DNA of 64,000 bases from Flavobacterium zepuense (GCF_007097145.1 NZ_VJVZ01000004.1:186001-250000); one strand, 5' to 3'. Shown: positions 1 through 9,653, counted from the stretch's first letter. Notes: generated from the sequence alone by a model not told the origin. Program-made: numbers and translations.

Positions 1-2
1 AC

Positions 3-974
3 AAAAAGAAACGCAATGGCAAGTCTAAAAATGCCAAGCAGGGCGGTATAGCTTCGGCTAAAGGAAATTCGGCTTCCGGCATTGCCGCTAACGAAGAGCA
101 TCAGCCCGATCATACTAAAATAAGCAAGGTGCATAACTATGCCACTGGCCCTATTACCTACAAAGGTATTGAGATAGACACCACCGATGCCGAACCTGCC
201 GACACCGTTATGATGGTAAGCCGACAAAAAACTACTGGCGTTACCCAGTACAGGGAACGCGTAAAAGCAGATACAACCACATCTAACCTTAAAAAATGGT
301 ATGCAGTAGCCTATGTAGCCCCAACGCAGTACGAGTTCCCCAAAAATGAGTCGCTATTAGACCCGGCGTTTAATGGTTATGCAACCTCTACCGATGTTGT
401 TTATAATTATGGAGCTTACATAGGCTATAATTTTAACGATAAGTGGAGCGTTCGCACCGGTGTGCTTAAAAGCAATGTAGAGCAGCATACTAAAAACATT
501 GGCCTTTATTATACTACCAATCCCGACACTGAAATTTTAGCCGTAACCTATCCCGGAATTGAGTATGATAATAATTCGGCAGCGGCTATTTCAGCTTTTT
601 ATGGCAGCGGTGCAAGTAGTTATAACATTAAACACAAGCTGGAGTTTATAGAGGTTCCTGTAGAGGTTATGTACAATATCTTTGATAAAAGAATAGGCAT
701 GAACGCCTTTGCCGGTGGAAGCATTATAAATGTTACCGAAAATAAAGTATATGCCTACAACCAAAACGGCAGCGTAGTATTGGGCAGTGCCCGCAATATA
801 GAAAAAACCGGTTTTACCGGTAACCTTGGCCTTAGCTTTTACTATAAGTTTATACCCAACTTACAGGTAAATGCAGAGCCGGTATTTAAATATTATTTTA
901 ATACGTTTGATGCCAAACCATACTCATTAGGCATACAGGTGGGCCTGCAATACAATTTTGACATAAAAAAATAA
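3..974 (+). CDS. Outer-membrane beta-barrel-like protein, 5' end outside window
   Basis: The reading frame is open from the first bases of the window, so the start lies upstream; the GTG at 129 is internal. The visible N-terminal part is basic and low in complexity (many Lys, Asn, Ser, Gly). The C-terminal 230 residues alternate aromatic and polar residues in amphipathic strands (for example GAYIGYNFNDKWSVRTGV) and end in LQYNFDIKK, as expected for an 8-12 strand outer-membrane barrel of the PorT/OmpX-like kind. No catalytic motif is visible. Bacteroidetes have proteins that join an N-terminal cytoplasmic or anti-sigma-like part to such a barrel; that this is one is inference, because the N-terminus is missing. 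A strong terminator follows the stop, separating it from rpoD. Confidence 0.6.
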   Translation, partial: KKKRNGKSKNAKQGGIASAKGNSASGIAANEEHQPDHTKISKVHNYATGPITYKGIEIDTTDAEPADTVMMVSRQKTTGVTQYRERVKADTTTSNLKKWYAVAYVAPTQYEFPKNESLLDPAFNGYATSTDVVYNYGAYIGYNFNDKWSVRTGVLKSNVEQHTKNIGLYYTTNPDTEILAVTYPGIEYDNNSAAAISAFYGSGASSYNIKHKLEFIEVPVEVMYNIFDKRIGMNAFAGGSIINVTENKVYAYNQNGSVVLGSARNIEKTGFTGNLGLSFYYKFIPNLQVNAEPVFKYYFNTFDAKPYSLGIQVGLQYNFDIKK

Positions 975-1007
975 TACTATAAAATTTAAGTTTAGTTAGT
1001 TGATTAT

Positions 1008-1044
1008 AAAGCCCCATACCCCTTAAAACGGTATGGGGCTTTTG
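1008..1044 (+). terminator. Rho-independent terminator of the barrel gene
   Basis: Stem AAAGCCCCATACC pairs with GGTATGGGGCTTT around a 9-base loop and is followed by T-rich sequence. It sits 34 bases after the stop at 974 and before rpoD. Confidence 0.85.
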
Positions 1045-1137
1045 TTAAAATTTATTTTTTTGAAGCAATGATGTAACTTTTTTGCCACTCGTTACGTATA
1101 ACTACCTGAATACTTAAAATAACTCAGGAATTTTTAC

Positions 1138-2001
1138 ATGAGACAATTAAAAATTACCAAGCAGGTAACCAACAGGGAAACTGCTTCATTAGACAAGTAC
1201 CTTCAGGAGATTGGAAAAGTTGATTTGATCACTGCAGATGAGGAGGTAGAGTTAGCACAACGAATAAAAGCCGGAGACCAGAGAGCATTAGAGAAATTAA
1301 CGAAAGCTAATTTACGTTTTGTGGTATCGGTAGCAAAACAGTATCAAAACCAGGGATTAACACTTCCCGATCTTATTAACGAAGGAAACTTAGGACTTAT
1401 AAAAGCTGCACAGCGTTTTGATGAAACCCGTGGTTTTAAATTCATTTCGTATGCCGTATGGTGGATTCGCCAGTCGATACTACAGGCTCTTGCAGAACAG
1501 TCTCGTATTGTGCGTTTACCGCTTAACAAAATTGGGTCTATTAATAAGATTAATAAAATGTATGCCCTTCTTGAGCAAAGTAACGAACGCGCCCCAAGCG
1601 CCGAGGAAATTGCAAAAGAGCTGGACATGACCGTTAACGACGTTAAGGAGAGCATGAAAAACTCCGGCCGTCACTTATCAATGGATGCACCCCTTGTAGA
1701 AGGTGAAGATTCTAACCTTTATGACGTTTTACGTTCGGGCGAGTCTCCAAACCCTGACAGGGAACTTATACACGAATCGCTTCGTACAGAAATTGAGAGA
1801 GCGCTTGAAACCCTTACTCCACGTGAAGCCGACGTAGTTCGCCTTTATTTTGGCCTTGGTGACCAGCACCCAATGACACTTGAAGAAATTGGTGAAACTT
1901 TTGACCTTACCCGCGAGCGTGTGCGCCAGATTAAAGAGAAGGCTATCAGGAGGTTAAAACATACTTCCCGCAGTAAGATTCTTAAAACTTACTTAGGATA
2001 A
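1138..2001 (+). CDS. rpoD: Primary RNA polymerase sigma factor RpoD/SigA
   Basis: This 287-residue protein is the housekeeping sigma factor that gives RNA polymerase promoter specificity. Region 1.2 lies near residues 14-48 and region 2 near 50-120, with the -10 recognition and melting helix [13 protein letters not shown] at about 102-114. Region 3 follows (about 125-200). Region 4 has the -35 recognition helix-turn-helix at about 245-275 ([19 protein letters not shown]). Region 1.1 is absent, as in the Bacteroidetes primary sigma factor (sigma-ABfr), which reads TTTG/TAnnTTTG promoters like those seen through this window. It stands alone between terminators. The start [15 protein letters not shown] is the usual one for the group. 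Confidence 0.97.
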   Translation: MRQLKITKQVTNRETASLDKYLQEIGKVDLITADEEVELAQRIKAGDQRALEKLTKANLRFVVSVAKQYQNQGLTLPDLINEGNLGLIKAAQRFDETRGFKFISYAVWWIRQSILQALAEQSRIVRLPLNKIGSINKINKMYALLEQSNERAPSAEEIAKELDMTVNDVKESMKNSGRHLSMDAPLVEGEDSNLYDVLRSGESPNPDRELIHESLRTEIERALETLTPREADVVRLYFGLGDQHPMTLEEIGETFDLTRERVRQIKEKAIRRLKHTSRSKILKTYLG

Positions 2002-2020
2002 ATAGTTTAAAGCAAAAAAG

Positions 2021-2066
2021 AACCGCCAAAATTCTATATTTTAAATAAAATTTGTATTTTGGCGGT
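2021..2066 (+). terminator. Stem-loop after rpoD
   Basis: ACCGCCAAAAT (2022-2032) pairs perfectly with ATTTTGGCGGT (2056-2066) over a 23-base AT-rich loop that can pair further (TTTTAAATAAAA). It lies 20 bases after the rpoD stop. There is no clean T-run after it, so it may act as a 3' stabilising hairpin as well as a terminator. Confidence 0.6.
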
Positions 2067-2142
2067 ATTAATTTGCATTACACCTACAAAAACATAAAGG
2101 CACTTACAGTTCAATAACTGTTCGTTTTTTGATTGATGATTG

Positions 2143-2176
2143 AACTCCGGCTGATTACCGGAGTTTTTTGTTTTTT
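2143..2176 (+). terminator. Second terminator downstream of rpoD
   Basis: AACTCCGG and CCGGAGTT form an 8-bp stem with a 7-base loop followed by a long T-rich tail (2164-2176). No coding frame ends just before it. Together with the stem-loop at 2021-2066 it brackets about 75 bases that could be a small RNA or the end of the rpoD transcript. Confidence 0.8.
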
Positions 2177-2373
2177 ATAGGAATGCAACCTGCAGGCTCC
2201 CCCACAGGGTCATTAATTAACTAACTCTATAGTGTAACGCAGGTTAATTTCATAAATTGCCGTGCCAAGTAAATTTTTGTAGGAAAATTTATTATTATCA
2301 GCAAAACACTATAAGGTTTGCGGAAATTACAATTTTAGCACACACAAATCGCTAAAACTTTGCAACTCTATAC
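2177..2373. other. Non-coding stretch between rpoD and rpe
   Basis: I see no supported ORF here. AACCTGC (2187-2193) and GCAGGTT (2239-2245) are complementary and could close a 59-base structure. From about 2350 the sequence turns into the CTTTGCAA-rich motif that also occurs in other spacers of this window, leading into the rpe promoter. Confidence 0.4.
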
Positions 2374-2406
2374 TTTGCAAGTTTGCAACTTAAAGTTTTA
2401 TCTTTA
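2374..2406 (+). promoter_or_regulatory. Putative rpe promoter
   Basis: TTTG (2374-2377), 21 bases, then TATCTTTA (2399-2406), one mismatch to TAnnTTTG. Initiation near 2412 would leave a short leader before the ATG at 2428 and would exclude an upstream TTG at 2383 as the rpe start. Confidence 0.5.
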
Positions 2407-2427
2407 CAAAAAAATACAACTATCCAA

Positions 2428-3090
2428 ATGAAAAACACGTTAATAGCACCATCTGTACTTGCGGCTGATTTTGCCAACCTGCAACGCGATATCGAAATGA
2501 TAAACAAAAGCGAGGCCGACTGGTTTCACGTAGATATTATGGACGGTGTTTTTGTGCCTAACATATCGTTTGGTATGCCGGTGCTGGAAGCTATTACACG
2601 CCACGCAAAAAAAACCATAGATGTGCATTTAATGATCGTAAACCCCGATCAGTACATTAAAACTTTTGCAGAGCTTGGCGCACACAACCTTACCGTGCAC
2701 TACGAAGCATGCACCCACCTGCACCGTACCCTACAGGCTATTAAAGCCGAAGGCATGAAAGCCGGTGTTGCAATTAACCCGCACACTAATGTAAGCTTGC
2801 TGGAAGATATTATTAACGATATCGACCTAGTTTGCCTTATGAGTGTTAACCCGGGTTTTGGCGGTCAGTCGTTCATAGAGAAAACATACGATAAGATAAA
2901 ACAGCTTAAAGAAATTATAACCCGTAACGGTGCCCACACCCTTATTGAGATAGATGGTGGCGTTACCGACAGGAACGCTGTACAGCTTGTAGAGGCCGGT
3001 GCCGATGTGCTTGTAGCCGGCAACTATGTATTTAGGGCTGCCGACCCAGTAACTACTGTAGCAGGCTTAAAAACGCTAACTTCGTTTTAA
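2428..3090 (+). CDS. rpe: Ribulose-phosphate 3-epimerase
   Basis: Interconverts D-ribulose 5-phosphate and D-xylulose 5-phosphate in the pentose phosphate pathway. The 220-residue protein is a complete TIM barrel. Motif HVDIMDG holds metal ligands His34 and Asp36, DVHLMI holds His67, and IDGG holds Asp176. MSVNPGFGGQ is the phosphate-binding loop. I chose the ATG at 2428 (MKNTLIAPSVLAADF) because family members begin there and a promoter-like -7 element lies just upstream; the frame extends 15 codons further to a TTG without family support. A GCAA-loop terminator follows. Confidence 0.96.
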   Translation: MKNTLIAPSVLAADFANLQRDIEMINKSEADWFHVDIMDGVFVPNISFGMPVLEAITRHAKKTIDVHLMIVNPDQYIKTFAELGAHNLTVHYEACTHLHRTLQAIKAEGMKAGVAINPHTNVSLLEDIINDIDLVCLMSVNPGFGGQSFIEKTYDKIKQLKEIITRNGAHTLIEIDGGVTDRNAVQLVEAGADVLVAGNYVFRAADPVTTVAGLKTLTSF

Positions 3091-3110
3091 GGTAAAAATA
3101 TATTTTATAA

Positions 3111-3140
3111 AAAACTCCAAAGGCAACTTTGGAGTTTTTT
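3111..3140. terminator. Bidirectional terminator between rpe and esterase
   Basis: AACTCCAAAG (3113-3122) and CTTTGGAGTT (3127-3136) form a 10-bp stem with a GCAA tetraloop, flanked by A-rich and T-rich tails. It serves the convergent ends of rpe and the esterase gene. Confidence 0.9.
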
Positions 3141-3151
3141 ATATTTTATGA

Positions 3152-3976
3152 TCAATGCGACTCTATAAAATCTTTAATCTCTTTGTAGCGTTTATTAAAC
3201 GGCCAAAAGTACTGGGTTACCATGGGCACATGCTTTTTATTAAGGTGTATTGGCACTACTTTAGGCTGATAAGGCTTGAGCGCCTCTAAAAAACGTTGGT
3301 TCGCTACTTTAATAGACCCGTAGGTTTTATCGCCTACATAAATAAGTAATGGCGGGGTATCTTTATCCAGAAAGTATATGGGTGAGGCATCATGCCAATT
3401 GTCAGGATCGGTAGTCCACGTGGTGGTGTAATTATTGCTTTGCTGCGGCGGATTTTCTTCAAGGTAATGTTTCATATCCAGTCCGGCAGCGTCATTTAAA
3501 ATAATACCGGATATGCTTTTGGGCGAAATGCCGTATTTAGGGTTCATAACGGCAAGCGCCGCTAAGTGACCGCCTGCCGAATGTCCTGTTATAAAAATAC
3601 GGTTTGTGTCGCCGCCATATTGGGCAATATGCTGCTTTGCCCATTGTATAGAGGCAGCAATTTCATGCGCCATACCGTCATAACTTGCTGCGGGGCTTAA
3701 AGTATAGTCAGGGATGATTGTTATCACACCTTTTTTGGCAAAATTGCGGCCTAAAAAGCCATAGGTATCTTTACTCCCGGTATTCCAGTTGCCGCCATGC
3801 ACAAAAATTAGTACGGGTAATTTTTCGGGTTTGCGCTTTCGCGGAACAAAAACATTTAAGGCAGGAACGGTAGTTTCACCCTGCTTAAAATAAGCTATAT
3901 CTTTTATTTTTTTAGAAGCGCAACCTGTGGCAAACAGGCAAATAAGGGCGAGGCAAAGCAAAACGGTATATTTCAT
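3152..3976 (-). CDS. Alpha/beta-hydrolase (carboxylesterase-like) lipoprotein
   Basis: A 274-residue serine hydrolase of the BD-FAE/esterase-lipase type. The N-terminus MKYTVLLCLALICLFATGC is a lipoprotein signal with Cys19 as the lipidation site, so the enzyme is probably anchored in the periplasm or outer membrane. HGGNW at 60-64 is the oxyanion-hole motif and GHSAGG has nucleophile Ser133. Asp216 (YVGDK) and His249 (KKHVP) are plausible remaining triad members. The substrate cannot be read from sequence; relatives hydrolyse short-chain or aryl esters and formylkynurenine. It is transcribed alone, facing rpe. The TolC gene lies 48 bases upstream on the same strand, so read-through from the efflux operon is possible. 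Confidence 0.85.
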   Translation of the reverse strand: MKYTVLLCLALICLFATGCASKKIKDIAYFKQGETTVPALNVFVPRKRKPEKLPVLIFVHGGNWNTGSKDTYGFLGRNFAKKGVITIIPDYTLSPAASYDGMAHEIAASIQWAKQHIAQYGGDTNRIFITGHSAGGHLAALAVMNPKYGISPKSISGIILNDAAGLDMKHYLEENPPQQSNNYTTTWTTDPDNWHDASPIYFLDKDTPPLLIYVGDKTYGSIKVANQRFLEALKPYQPKVVPIHLNKKHVPMVTQYFWPFNKRYKEIKDFIESH

Positions 3977-4024
3977 AAGTAAAAATTACTGTAGTGCTAT
4001 GTACGCAAAAAAAGATGCACCAGT

Positions 4025-5323
4025 TTAAAACGTAAGGTTACCGGCGAGCTCCCTTAGCGTAACCTCAGATATTTTTGCATTGTATTGCGCGGTGCTGTTA
4101 CGGGCAATGGCATTTACATAATTGAGCTGCGCGGTACGCACCTCTAAAGTTGTAATGGTACCAATGCGGTATTTTTCCATCGTGATGTCAAGATTTTGTT
4201 CGGCAATGGCAACGTTTTTAGCTTCCAGCTGTACCAGTTCTAAATTGGTAAGGTAGGTTTGATACGCCGCCATCAGTTGCGAATTAATAGCCTGCGTTTG
4301 CTGCGCTATAATTACATCGTTGCTCTCTATCTGTATCTTGGCTATCTTTTCATTCCGGTTTTGTAAAAAGCCGTTAAAAATGTTTATGGTGGCATTAACG
4401 CCATAATTAAGTCCGCGGGAGTTGTTACTACGCGCAAACCCAAGGCTCGATTCGCTATCGGTAAAAACGTAGCCCGTTGTTACCCCTATTTGCGGGTACC
4501 GCGCCGATTTTACCTGTTTAAGATTGAGCTCTGCCACGCGCTTATTAATGAGGGCCATTTGTATCTGCGGGTTTTGCTGCCCTGCAAGCCCAATTAAATC
4601 TACCAGCTTAAGCTTATCATCGGTTACAACCGAATCAGCCACTTTAAAGTCGGTAGCAAGATCGCGCGCCATGATCTCGTTAAGCAGGGTCTTGGCGTTT
4701 TGGTATGATTCTTTTTGGCGAAGAAAATTGGTCTTATCCGTATTAAGATCTACCTGGGCATTAAGCACCTCCAGTTTTGCCGCCTTACCTATTTTAAAAC
4801 GGTTATCGGCCGTGGTAACGCGCTGGTTAGATATTACAATAGCAGTATCAAGCGCTTTAAGCATTTGCTGTTGCTGTACCAAATCAAAATACGTAGCCAT
4901 AACATCGCCCACTTTAGTAAGCACGGTATATTTAAGTTCTGTTTCGCCCAGCTTTTGCAGTGTTTTTAACTGGTCATAACGGGCAAACATCCTAAAGCCG
5001 TCAAAAATAGTCCACCCCAGGTTAACACCGTAGCTAAGGCTGTTGTTCTTGGCATTTTCCAGTTCCTGTACGGTACCATCGGTACGTACCTGCTTAGAGT
5101 TTTGTATGTTGTTGTTCTGCGAAAGCGACCCGTATAAATTAGGCAGCAGGCCTGCATTGGCAAGGCTTACGTTTTGCTGGTCTATCTTAAGGTCGTTTGC
5201 CGACAGCTTAATGTCGTAATTATTTTGCAGGGCAATGGCAACGGCATCTTCTACCGAAAGCAGCTCCTGGGCCTGGCAAAGCACGCCGAAAAAACAAAAA
5301 AATGTGTATAAATAAAACCTCAT
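4025..5323 (-). CDS. TolC-family outer-membrane efflux protein
   Basis: Outer-membrane channel of a tripartite RND efflux system. The 432 residues begin with a signal peptide (cleavage near CQAQ/ELLS) and contain two homologous halves of long alpha-helical repeats with the characteristic AxxNLxxAxxxYxxG-type motif (AEQNLDITMEKYRIGTITTLEV near residues 375-395). The gene is last in an operon with the pump (5-base gap) and the adaptor, so the three should form one complex. The substrate is unknown; no dedicated repressor gene flanks the operon. Confidence 0.93.
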   Translation of the reverse strand: MRFYLYTFFCFFGVLCQAQELLSVEDAVAIALQNNYDIKLSANDLKIDQQNVSLANAGLLPNLYGSLSQNNNIQNSKQVRTDGTVQELENAKNNSLSYGVNLGWTIFDGFRMFARYDQLKTLQKLGETELKYTVLTKVGDVMATYFDLVQQQQMLKALDTAIVISNQRVTTADNRFKIGKAAKLEVLNAQVDLNTDKTNFLRQKESYQNAKTLLNEIMARDLATDFKVADSVVTDDKLKLVDLIGLAGQQNPQIQMALINKRVAELNLKQVKSARYPQIGVTTGYVFTDSESSLGFARSNNSRGLNYGVNATINIFNGFLQNRNEKIAKIQIESNDVIIAQQTQAINSQLMAAYQTYLTNLELVQLEAKNVAIAEQNLDITMEKYRIGTITTLEVRTAQLNYVNAIARNSTAQYNAKISEVTLRELAGNLTF

Positions 5324-5328
5324 GATAC

Positions 5329-8300
5329 TTACAGGTCTTTGATATTATCAAATTCGGGGCGGTGCTTTTTAGCACGCGACCACATAAAATAAATTGAAGG
5401 GATAACAAACAGCGTTAGCACCAGCGAGAATACTGTACCACCTACAATTACAACCCCCATGCCTATACGGCTGGTAGATGCCGCCCCTAACGACATAGCA
5501 ATGGGCAATGCACCAAGGGCAATGGCAAGGCTCGTCATTAATATAGGGCGAAGGCGGCTTTCTGACGCCTTCATAATTGCATCGTATTTGTTTTTACCTT
5601 CCTCGCGCAGCTGATTAGCAAACTCTACTATTAATATACCGTTCTTGGTAACGAGGCCAATAAGCATGATGGTGCCAATCTGGCTAAAAATATTCCACGT
5701 TTGCCCAAAGAGCCATAACGATAGTAATGCCCCCGCAACCGCCATAGGCACGGTTAAAATAATTATGAACGGATCTATAAAGCTCTCAAACTGGCCTGCC
5801 AAAATCAGGTAGATTAGCAGCAATGCCAACCCAAAAGCAAATAAGGTGTTAGAGCTACTCTCAACAAAATCGCGAGACTCTCCACCTAAATCAGTTGTAA
5901 AGGTATCATCAAGCACTTTAGCTTTAGCGCGTTCCATAGCTTCGATACCATCGCTGATACTCATACCGGGCGCTAAGCCTGCCGATACAGTGGCCGACAT
6001 GTACCTGTTATTGTGGTACAACTGCGGAGGGCTGCTTTCTTCCTTCACATTCACGAGGTTATCCAACTGTATCAGCTGGCCTGTGTTGCTTTTTACATAT
6101 AATGAAGTAAGGTCTAACGGTTTAGAACGGTCGGGTTTATCAAACTGGCCCATAACCTGGTATTGCTTGCCATTCATCATAAAATAACCAAAACGCTGCC
6201 CGCTAAGCGACAATTGCAGCGTTTGGGCAACATCTAACAACGATACCCCAAGGCTCTGCGCCTTTTCCCTGTCGATAGTTACATTGATCTCAGGTTTGTT
6301 GAATTTAAGGTTCACATCGGTCATGGCAAACGTAGGGTCTTTACCCACTTCATCCATAAATTCCGGAATTTTTTCACGCAGTTTTTCAAAGTTGGGCGCC
6401 TGTATAATATACTGTATCGGGAAACCTCCTCTGCGGTTTACGGCGATAGTGGGCTGTTCCGATACCGATACCCGTGCCTCAGCGTAGCGCTTTGTCCACT
6501 TGGTAAGGTTGGCTGCAATTTCTTTTTGTTTACGATTTCTTTCGTCCGGCTGTACGAGGGCAATACGTATACGCCCGCTGTTTACAGATGCCGACCCAAA
6601 GCCCGGCGATGTAATTACGAGGCTCACTTTTTTCTCAGGGATAGAGTCGTTTATCAGCTTTTCCATCTCTATCATAAAGCGGTCCATATAATCGTATGAT
6701 GCGCCTTCGGGACCTGTAATGTTAACCCCTACAAAGCTCCTGTCGTCATAAGGTGCGGTTTCTTTTTGAAGTATCGAAAAGAACAAGGCTATAAGCCCCA
6801 CGCATAATATAAGTATAGGGAAGCTGAGCCACTTGCGTTTCATAAACGTGGTAAGCATACCGGCGTAGCCCGCATTTAATTTTTGGAAGTAAGGCTCGGT
6901 AAAATCATAGAATTTTGATTTTTTGTGCACATCGCCTTTAATAAGGTAAGCGTTAAGCATTGGCGTTAGCGTTAACGACACAAATGCCGAAACCAGCACC
7001 GCCGCAGCAATTACTACCCCAAACTCCCTAAAGAGCCTGCCCACAAAACCTTCCAAAAATATAACCGGAAGGAACACCGCAGACAGCGTTACCGAGATGG
7101 ATATTACTGCAAAAAATATTTCGTTACTGCCTTTAAGTGCGGCTTCAACAGGGCTCATGCCCTCCTCCACCTTTTTAAAAATGTTTTCGGTTACCACAAT
7201 ACCGTCGTCTACCACAAGCCCTGTTGCCAGTACAATGGCAAGTAATGTTAATACGTTTATGGAAAAACCACACGCATACATTATAAAAAACGTGAAGATA
7301 AGCGATACCGGGATATCTAATAATGGCCTTAAGGCAATGGCCCAGTCCCTAAAGAAAAGGTAAATAATAAGGGTTACCAGTAATATGGAAATTCCCAATG
7401 TCTCTACTACCTCAAGCACCGATTTTTTAATAAAAACCGTGTTATCTATCGCGATGTTAAGTTTCAGGTCGGCAGGCAGTTCTTTTTTCATTTGCTCGTA
7501 CTGTTCGTAAAAAGCATCTGAAATCTCAATATAGTTTGTACCCGGCTGCGGAATGATGGCAAGACCCACAAGCTGCTGGCCGTCGTTGGTCATTTTAGTT
7601 TCCAGGTTTTCCGGGCCCAGTTCGGCACGGCCAACATCGCTAAGGCGAACAATTTTCTCCCCCTCCGATTTTATAATGATATTGTTAAATTGCTCCGGCG
7701 TACTAAGGTTGCCCATAGTTTTAACGGTAAGCTCGGTATTAGCACCGGTAAGTTTACCGGTAGGCAGCTCTACGTTTTGGGCATCAAGTGCGTCGCGTAC
7801 ATCGCTAACAGTAACGCCATAAGATGCCAGCTTAACAGGGTCTACCCAAAGGCGCATGGCATAGCGTTTTTGCCCCCATATTTGTACACTGCTCACGCCG
7901 GGTATGGTTTGCAAGCGCTCGGCAATTACATTCTCGGCATAATCGCTTAACTCTAACGGATTACGCTGTGCGCTCTGTACCGTCATAGTTATGATAGGCT
8001 CAGAGTCGGCATCAGCTTTGCTTACAACAGGAGGCGCATCAATATCCTGCGGAAGGCTGCTCGTTGCCTGCGAAACTTTATCGCGCACATCATTAGCCGC
8101 TTCCTCAAGGTTTTTTTCCAGTTCAAACTCAATGGTGATATTACTCGACCCTTGGTTACTGGATGATGTTATATTTCGTATACCGTCAATCTGGTTAATG
8201 GCTTTTTCCAGCGGTTCTGTAATTTGCGACTCAATAATATCAGAATTCGCACCGGCATAATTGGTACGTACTGATATTTGCGCCGGATCTATAGACGGGA

Positions 8301-8409
8301 ACTCCCTAACCCCTAAAAAGGTATAGCCTATAAAGCCAAAGAGTATAATGGCCACATTCATTACTATGGTAAGAACCGGCCGCTTAATGCTTAGTGTAGA
8401 AAGGCTCAT
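5329..8409 (-). CDS. RND efflux pump, AcrB/HAE1-like
   Basis: Inner-membrane proton-driven pump of 1026 residues, the usual length. It has 12 predicted membrane helices: helix 1 at about 13-32 and two six-helix bundles split by large periplasmic loops. The proton-relay aspartates are present in helix 4 (GLVVDDGIVVTENI, Asp401 and Asp402). The N-terminus MSLSTLSIKRPVLTIV is typical of the MexF/AcrB-like Bacteroidetes pumps. It sits between the adaptor gene (1-base gap) and the TolC gene (5-base gap). This hydrophobic-amphiphilic (HAE1) branch exports drugs, dyes or detergents rather than metals, judged from the intact AcrB-type motifs; the actual substrate is not deducible. Confidence 0.96.
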   Translation of the reverse strand: MSLSTLSIKRPVLTIVMNVAIILFGFIGYTFLGVREFPSIDPAQISVRTNYAGANSDIIESQITEPLEKAINQIDGIRNITSSSNQGSSNITIEFELEKNLEEAANDVRDKVSQATSSLPQDIDAPPVVSKADADSEPIITMTVQSAQRNPLELSDYAENVIAERLQTIPGVSSVQIWGQKRYAMRLWVDPVKLASYGVTVSDVRDALDAQNVELPTGKLTGANTELTVKTMGNLSTPEQFNNIIIKSEGEKIVRLSDVGRAELGPENLETKMTNDGQQLVGLAIIPQPGTNYIEISDAFYEQYEQMKKELPADLKLNIAIDNTVFIKKSVLEVVETLGISILLVTLIIYLFFRDWAIALRPLLDIPVSLIFTFFIMYACGFSINVLTLLAIVLATGLVVDDGIVVTENIFKKVEEGMSPVEAALKGSNEIFFAVISISVTLSAVFLPVIFLEGFVGRLFREFGVVIAAAVLVSAFVSLTLTPMLNAYLIKGDVHKKSKFYDFTEPYFQKLNAGYAGMLTTFMKRKWLSFPILILCVGLIALFFSILQKETAPYDDRSFVGVNITGPEGASYDYMDRFMIEMEKLINDSIPEKKVSLVITSPGFGSASVNSGRIRIALVQPDERNRKQKEIAANLTKWTKRYAEARVSVSEQPTIAVNRRGGFPIQYIIQAPNFEKLREKIPEFMDEVGKDPTFAMTDVNLKFNKPEINVTIDREKAQSLGVSLLDVAQTLQLSLSGQRFGYFMMNGKQYQVMGQFDKPDRSKPLDLTSLYVKSNTGQLIQLDNLVNVKEESSPPQLYHNNRYMSATVSAGLAPGMSISDGIEAMERAKAKVLDDTFTTDLGGESRDFVESSSNTLFAFGLALLLIYLILAGQFESFIDPFIIILTVPMAVAGALLSLWLFGQTWNIFSQIGTIMLIGLVTKNGILIVEFANQLREEGKNKYDAIMKASESRLRPILMTSLAIALGALPIAMSLGAASTSRIGMGVVIVGGTVFSLVLTLFVIPSIYFMWSRAKKHRPEFDNIKDL

Positions 8410-8410
8410 G

Positions 8411-9484
8411 TTATTTTACGGGTGTTACAGTTACCTTTACGTCGGTATCATCTTTAAGGGTAAGCACCCCGGTGGTAAGTACGGTGTCTCCGGCTTTAAG
8501 GCCTTCCAGCACCACAATATCTTTATCGGTACGGGTACCTGTAGTAACCTTTACCTCTTTAGCCTTGCCGTTGCGCGATACAAAAACCTTTTTGCCTTCC
8601 TGTACTGGTACAATAGCCTCGGTAGGTATTACGTAAGCGTTAGCAGTTTTATCAAGAGGCAGGTCTACATTGGCAAAGGTGCCCGGTATAAATTTACCCT
8701 TAGGGTTATCTGCAATGGCACGTATACGCAGTGTCCTGGTGGCTACCTCCACGGCAGGCTCTAAAGCATAAATGGTAGCGGCATATTTAGTAGCATTACC
8801 TGCTATTGTAAAGGTAACTTTAGAGTTTACTTTTATTTGCGAGGCGTACTTTTCCGGAACCGAGAAAGTAATTTTAACTTTGCTGCTGTTTACTAATGTA
8901 GTAATAAGTGTTTGAGGGGTAACATATGTACCCGGCGATATGTTGCGCAAGCCTATGGTACCACTGAACGGCGCCCTTATAGAGGTCTTGGCTATTTGTG
9001 CGTTTAACAGTTGGGTTTGCGCCTGTGCGGTTTTAAAATCAGCGCTGGCAATATCATATTCTTCCTGGCTTATAGCTTCTTTTTGAAGGAGCAGCCTTGC
9101 CCTACGCTCATTTTCTGATGCTAAGTTTTGCCTTGTTTTAGTTTGCCCTGCCTGGGCACGAAGTTCTATATCGTTTATTTTTAGCAGTACTTGGCCCTGG
9201 CTTACGGTTTTACCTTCTTCAAAATAAATTTTTTCGGCAATGCCCGATACTTCACTGGTTATTTGTACCTGCTCGTTTGCATCTATAGATCCGGATAGCG
9301 ATAAAATATTAGAGAATTCCTGTGGGTTAACCACAACGGCATTTACTGCCATTGGCGGTTTTTTGCCTCCCCCACCGCGGCCCGATTGTTCGGCTTTCTG
9401 CTTTTTATTTTCAGATATTCGGTAATAAACAAGCGCACCTATACCAACAATTATAAGTGTGTAAACAATATATTTAACCTTCAT
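8411..9484 (-). CDS. RND periplasmic adaptor (membrane fusion protein)
   Basis: Links the RND pump to TolC. The 357-residue product has an N-terminal membrane anchor (residues 4-20, no lipobox), a glycine-rich linker (GRGGGGKK), lipoyl half-motifs (GQVLLKINDIELRAQ and SIRAPFSGTIGLRNISPG) flanking a helical hairpin, then beta-barrel and membrane-proximal domains. I start at 9484 (MKVKYIVYTLII). The frame is open to 9553, but a TAnnTTTG element lies between the two candidate starts and the extra 23 residues are not adaptor-like. It is the first gene of the three-gene efflux operon. Confidence 0.92.
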   Translation of the reverse strand: MKVKYIVYTLIIVGIGALVYYRISENKKQKAEQSGRGGGGKKPPMAVNAVVVNPQEFSNILSLSGSIDANEQVQITSEVSGIAEKIYFEEGKTVSQGQVLLKINDIELRAQAGQTKTRQNLASENERRARLLLQKEAISQEEYDIASADFKTAQAQTQLLNAQIAKTSIRAPFSGTIGLRNISPGTYVTPQTLITTLVNSSKVKITFSVPEKYASQIKVNSKVTFTIAGNATKYAATIYALEPAVEVATRTLRIRAIADNPKGKFIPGTFANVDLPLDKTANAYVIPTEAIVPVQEGKKVFVSRNGKAKEVKVTTGTRTDKDIVVLEGLKAGDTVLTTGVLTLKDDTDVKVTVTPVK

Positions 9485-9511
9485 TTTAAAATAGTAAGTG
9501 TAATGGAAAGG

Positions 9512-9519
9512 CAAAGCTA
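9512..9519 (-). promoter_or_regulatory. Putative -7 element of the RND operon
   Basis: Minus-strand TAGCTTTG is an exact TAnnTTTG match 28 bases upstream of the adaptor ATG at 9484. No convincing TTTG lies 18-21 bases further up, so an activator may be needed. Confidence 0.45.
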
Positions 9520-9653
9520 AAATAAAATGATTCCACCTAAGAACGTTTAACAATTTCTTATAGAGTATTTACCTACAAATTACATTGTGAATGACGAATT
9601 GAATTGGTCAATACCTGTTTTACTAAACCGTTTGAGAAAATACCCCGAAAAAA

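Noticed and set aside
1344..1655. Antisense ORF inside rpoD
   Set aside because: Shadow of a strongly conserved gene; no separate signals.
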